Of a stretch of DNA of 43,977 bases, positions 42,997 to 43,977 are shown in pieces. A model generated the notes under the pieces. It saw nothing but the letters and a program-made list of their open reading frames with translations. It had not been told where the DNA came from and did no database searches. Every line of letters starts with the position of its first letter. Position 1 is the first letter of the stretch. The stretch is from contig DATGIL010000046.1 in assembly GCA_035295745.1 (NCBI GenBank), positions 1 through 43,977 on the forward strand, in the 5' to 3' direction. Both the position numbers and the translations under genes were made by a program. Source of the DNA: JAIQFL01 sp035295745 (GTDB taxonomy: Bacteria > Acidobacteriota > Terriglobia > Bryobacterales > Bryobacteraceae).

Positions 42997-43674
42997 CTAC
43001 CGCACGATCCCGCTGCGCAGCGCCTTCGCCACTGCCTCGGACTTCGAATGCACGTGCAGCTTCCCATAGATCCGCCGCATGTGGAACGACACCGTATTCA
43101 CACTCAGACCAAGCTTCGCAGCCGCAGTCTTATAGTTGTGCCCTTCCGCCAGCAATCTCAGGACTCTGGTCTCGTGAGGCGTCAGTTCATGCTCCGAGTG
43201 CTCCGGCGGACGGCATTCCCGAAACAGCGTGATCACTTTGCGCGCCACCTCTAACGACATGGGAGCTCCGCCATCCACCACTTCGCGCAAGCACTCCAGC
43301 AGGCGCGCCGGCGGCGTATTCTTGAGCAGATATCCATCGGCGCCCGCGCATAACGCCGCGAAGATGCGGCCATCATCGTCGTAGACCGAAAGAATCAGGA
43401 TCGCCGCGCCCGGGCATCGCCCCTTCAACCGCGGAACGCCTTCAATTCCCGACATCCCAGGCAACCCGATATCCAGCAGGATGACCTGCGGCTCCAGACC
43501 TTCCAACCGGCTGAGAGCCTCCTCCATGCTCGAAAAGGCGGCGATGCAACGGTACCCGGCCGTTCCGTTGATCAGCACCTGCAAGCCCGCGCGGATCTTC
43601 GATTGGTCTTCGATCACCGCGACGGTGAGCGTGTTCGTGCCCACAGGGATGGACTGCATCATCCTATTTTGCAT
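42997..43674 (-). CDS. NarL/FixJ-type response regulator
   Basis: 225 residues. Receiver domain with acidic pocket E22-D23, phospho-acceptor D68 in VILLDIGLPGM and the conserved lysine in LLKNTPP, then a LuxR-type helix-turn-helix (about 160-220: LTPHETRVLRLLAEGHNYKTAAAKLGLSVNTVSFHMRRIYGKL). The start is taken at ATG 43674; nearby ATGs at 43662 and 43659 are also possible, and no ribosome site decides. It directly follows a histidine kinase gene (27-base gap), so they form a two-component system. Targets are probably the flanking large adhesin gene and its own operon, suggested by a shared palindrome. Confidence 0.93.
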   Translation of the reverse strand: MQNRMMQSIPVGTNTLTVAVIEDQSKIRAGLQVLINGTAGYRCIAAFSSMEEALSRLEGLEPQVILLDIGLPGMSGIEGVPRLKGRCPGAAILILSVYDDDGRIFAALCAGADGYLLKNTPPARLLECLREVVDGGAPMSLEVARKVITLFRECRPPEHSEHELTPHETRVLRLLAEGHNYKTAAAKLGLSVNTVSFHMRRIYGKLHVHSKSEAVAKALRSGIVR

Positions 43675-43692
43675 GCTGCGTACTGCTGCCGC

Positions 43693-43710
43693 GCCACCTG
43701 TTCAGGTGGC
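43693..43710. promoter_or_regulatory. Palindrome between kinase and regulator genes
   Basis: GCCACCTG/CAGGTGGC, eight pairs around a central TT; its core on the minus strand equals the site before the adhesin gene (14 identical bases). It includes the kinase stop codon and lies 22 bases before the regulator ATG. As RNA it would fold into a seven-pair hairpin with a GAAC loop, so it may be an operator, an RNA element, or both. Confidence 0.5.
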
Positions 43711-43977
43711 ATTCTTACCCGCTTTCAACGGTACCCGCAGTACCACTGTGGTGCCGCATCCCGGCTCCGAGGAGATCTTCAGGTCTCCGCCTGCCTCCGC
43801 CGAGCGCCGCTCCATGCTCGCCAGCCCGTGGCCGTGCCCATTCCCCTCCTGCGCAAAGCCCTTGCCATCGTCGCTCATGCGCAGAACCAGGCTGCCGCCG
43901 CGCATCAGCATCTCGATCCGCACCTTCCGGCAGCCCGCATGCCGCACCATGTTGTGGACGCATTCCTTGAAAATCAG
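43702..43977 (-). CDS. Sensor histidine kinase, C-terminal ATPase part (5' end outside window)
   Basis: Only the last 91 residues are visible, running off the right edge. LIFKECVHNMVRHAG is the N-box of the NarX/DegS-type (HPK7) kinase ATPase, followed by the G1 box MSDDGKGF, the G2 region GHGLASMERR and GTTVVLRVPL. Together with the NarL-type regulator 27 bases downstream this is a two-component pair. The sensor part cannot be described. Confidence 0.9.
   Translation of the reverse strand: MIFKECVHNMVRHAGCRKVRIEMLMRGGSLVLRMSDDGKGFAQEGNGHGHGLASMERRSAEAGGDLKISSEPGCGTTVVLRVPLKAGKNAT

Overview
This window is GC-rich chromosomal DNA that most likely comes from an Acidobacteriota of the Solibacter/Bryobacter type. 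The pointers are a secreted protein with the Solibacter-type TIGR03437 C-terminal domain, an Oar-like TonB receptor with an N-terminal carboxypeptidase-regulatory domain, two FG-GAP/ASPIC-UnbV (CRTAC1-like) proteins beside TPR proteins, and the remnant of an acidobacterial duplicated orphan permease (ADOP, MacB/FtsX-like). These assignments come from recognised motifs only; no search was run.

Layout. 1-1.7 kb: 3' part of a glycosyltransferase, probably a GT2-GT4 fusion. 1.9-3.2 kb: an NYN nuclease-like protein with two LOTUS/OST-HTH domains. 3.4-9.6 kb (minus strand): an aromatic amino acid operon in transcription order small membrane protein - trpC - trpF - trpB - trpA - chorismate mutase - DAHP synthase - tyrA. 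Most junctions are 4-base ATGA overlaps, but two G-rich repeat arrays break it, one before trpC and one before tyrA. 9.9-15.2 kb (minus): a TIGR03437 secreted protein, a SpoIIE/PP2C phosphatase, and a translationally coupled TPR/HEAT pair. 15.4-20.3 kb: a barrel-like protein divergent from a secreted debranching-type glycosidase and trehalase pair. 20.5-25.7 kb: a winged-helix membrane regulator and a TonB receptor. 25.9-33.4 kb: a secreted HExxH/NTF2-like fusion, then a mirrored set ASPIC1> <TPR1 TPR2> <ASPIC2. 33.4-36.6 kb: a quinone oxidoreductase, a decayed ADOP permease, a DUF302 protein and an alpha/beta hydrolase. 36.7-43.98 kb (minus): a two-component pair, a 1665-residue secreted protein with BACON-like and four discoidin-like repeats, and an OmpA-like protein.

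The most distinctive nucleotide-level signal is a family of about 53-base double-hairpin intergenic repeats. There are four intact and two split copies, and stem bases change in compensating pairs between copies. The most distinctive gene-level signal is the mirrored TPR/FG-GAP-ASPIC cluster downstream of the TonB receptor and the HExxH/NTF2 protein. Its two TPR genes diverge from only 24 bases. A shared palindrome upstream of the response regulator and the large adhesin-like gene suggests a simple testable regulon.
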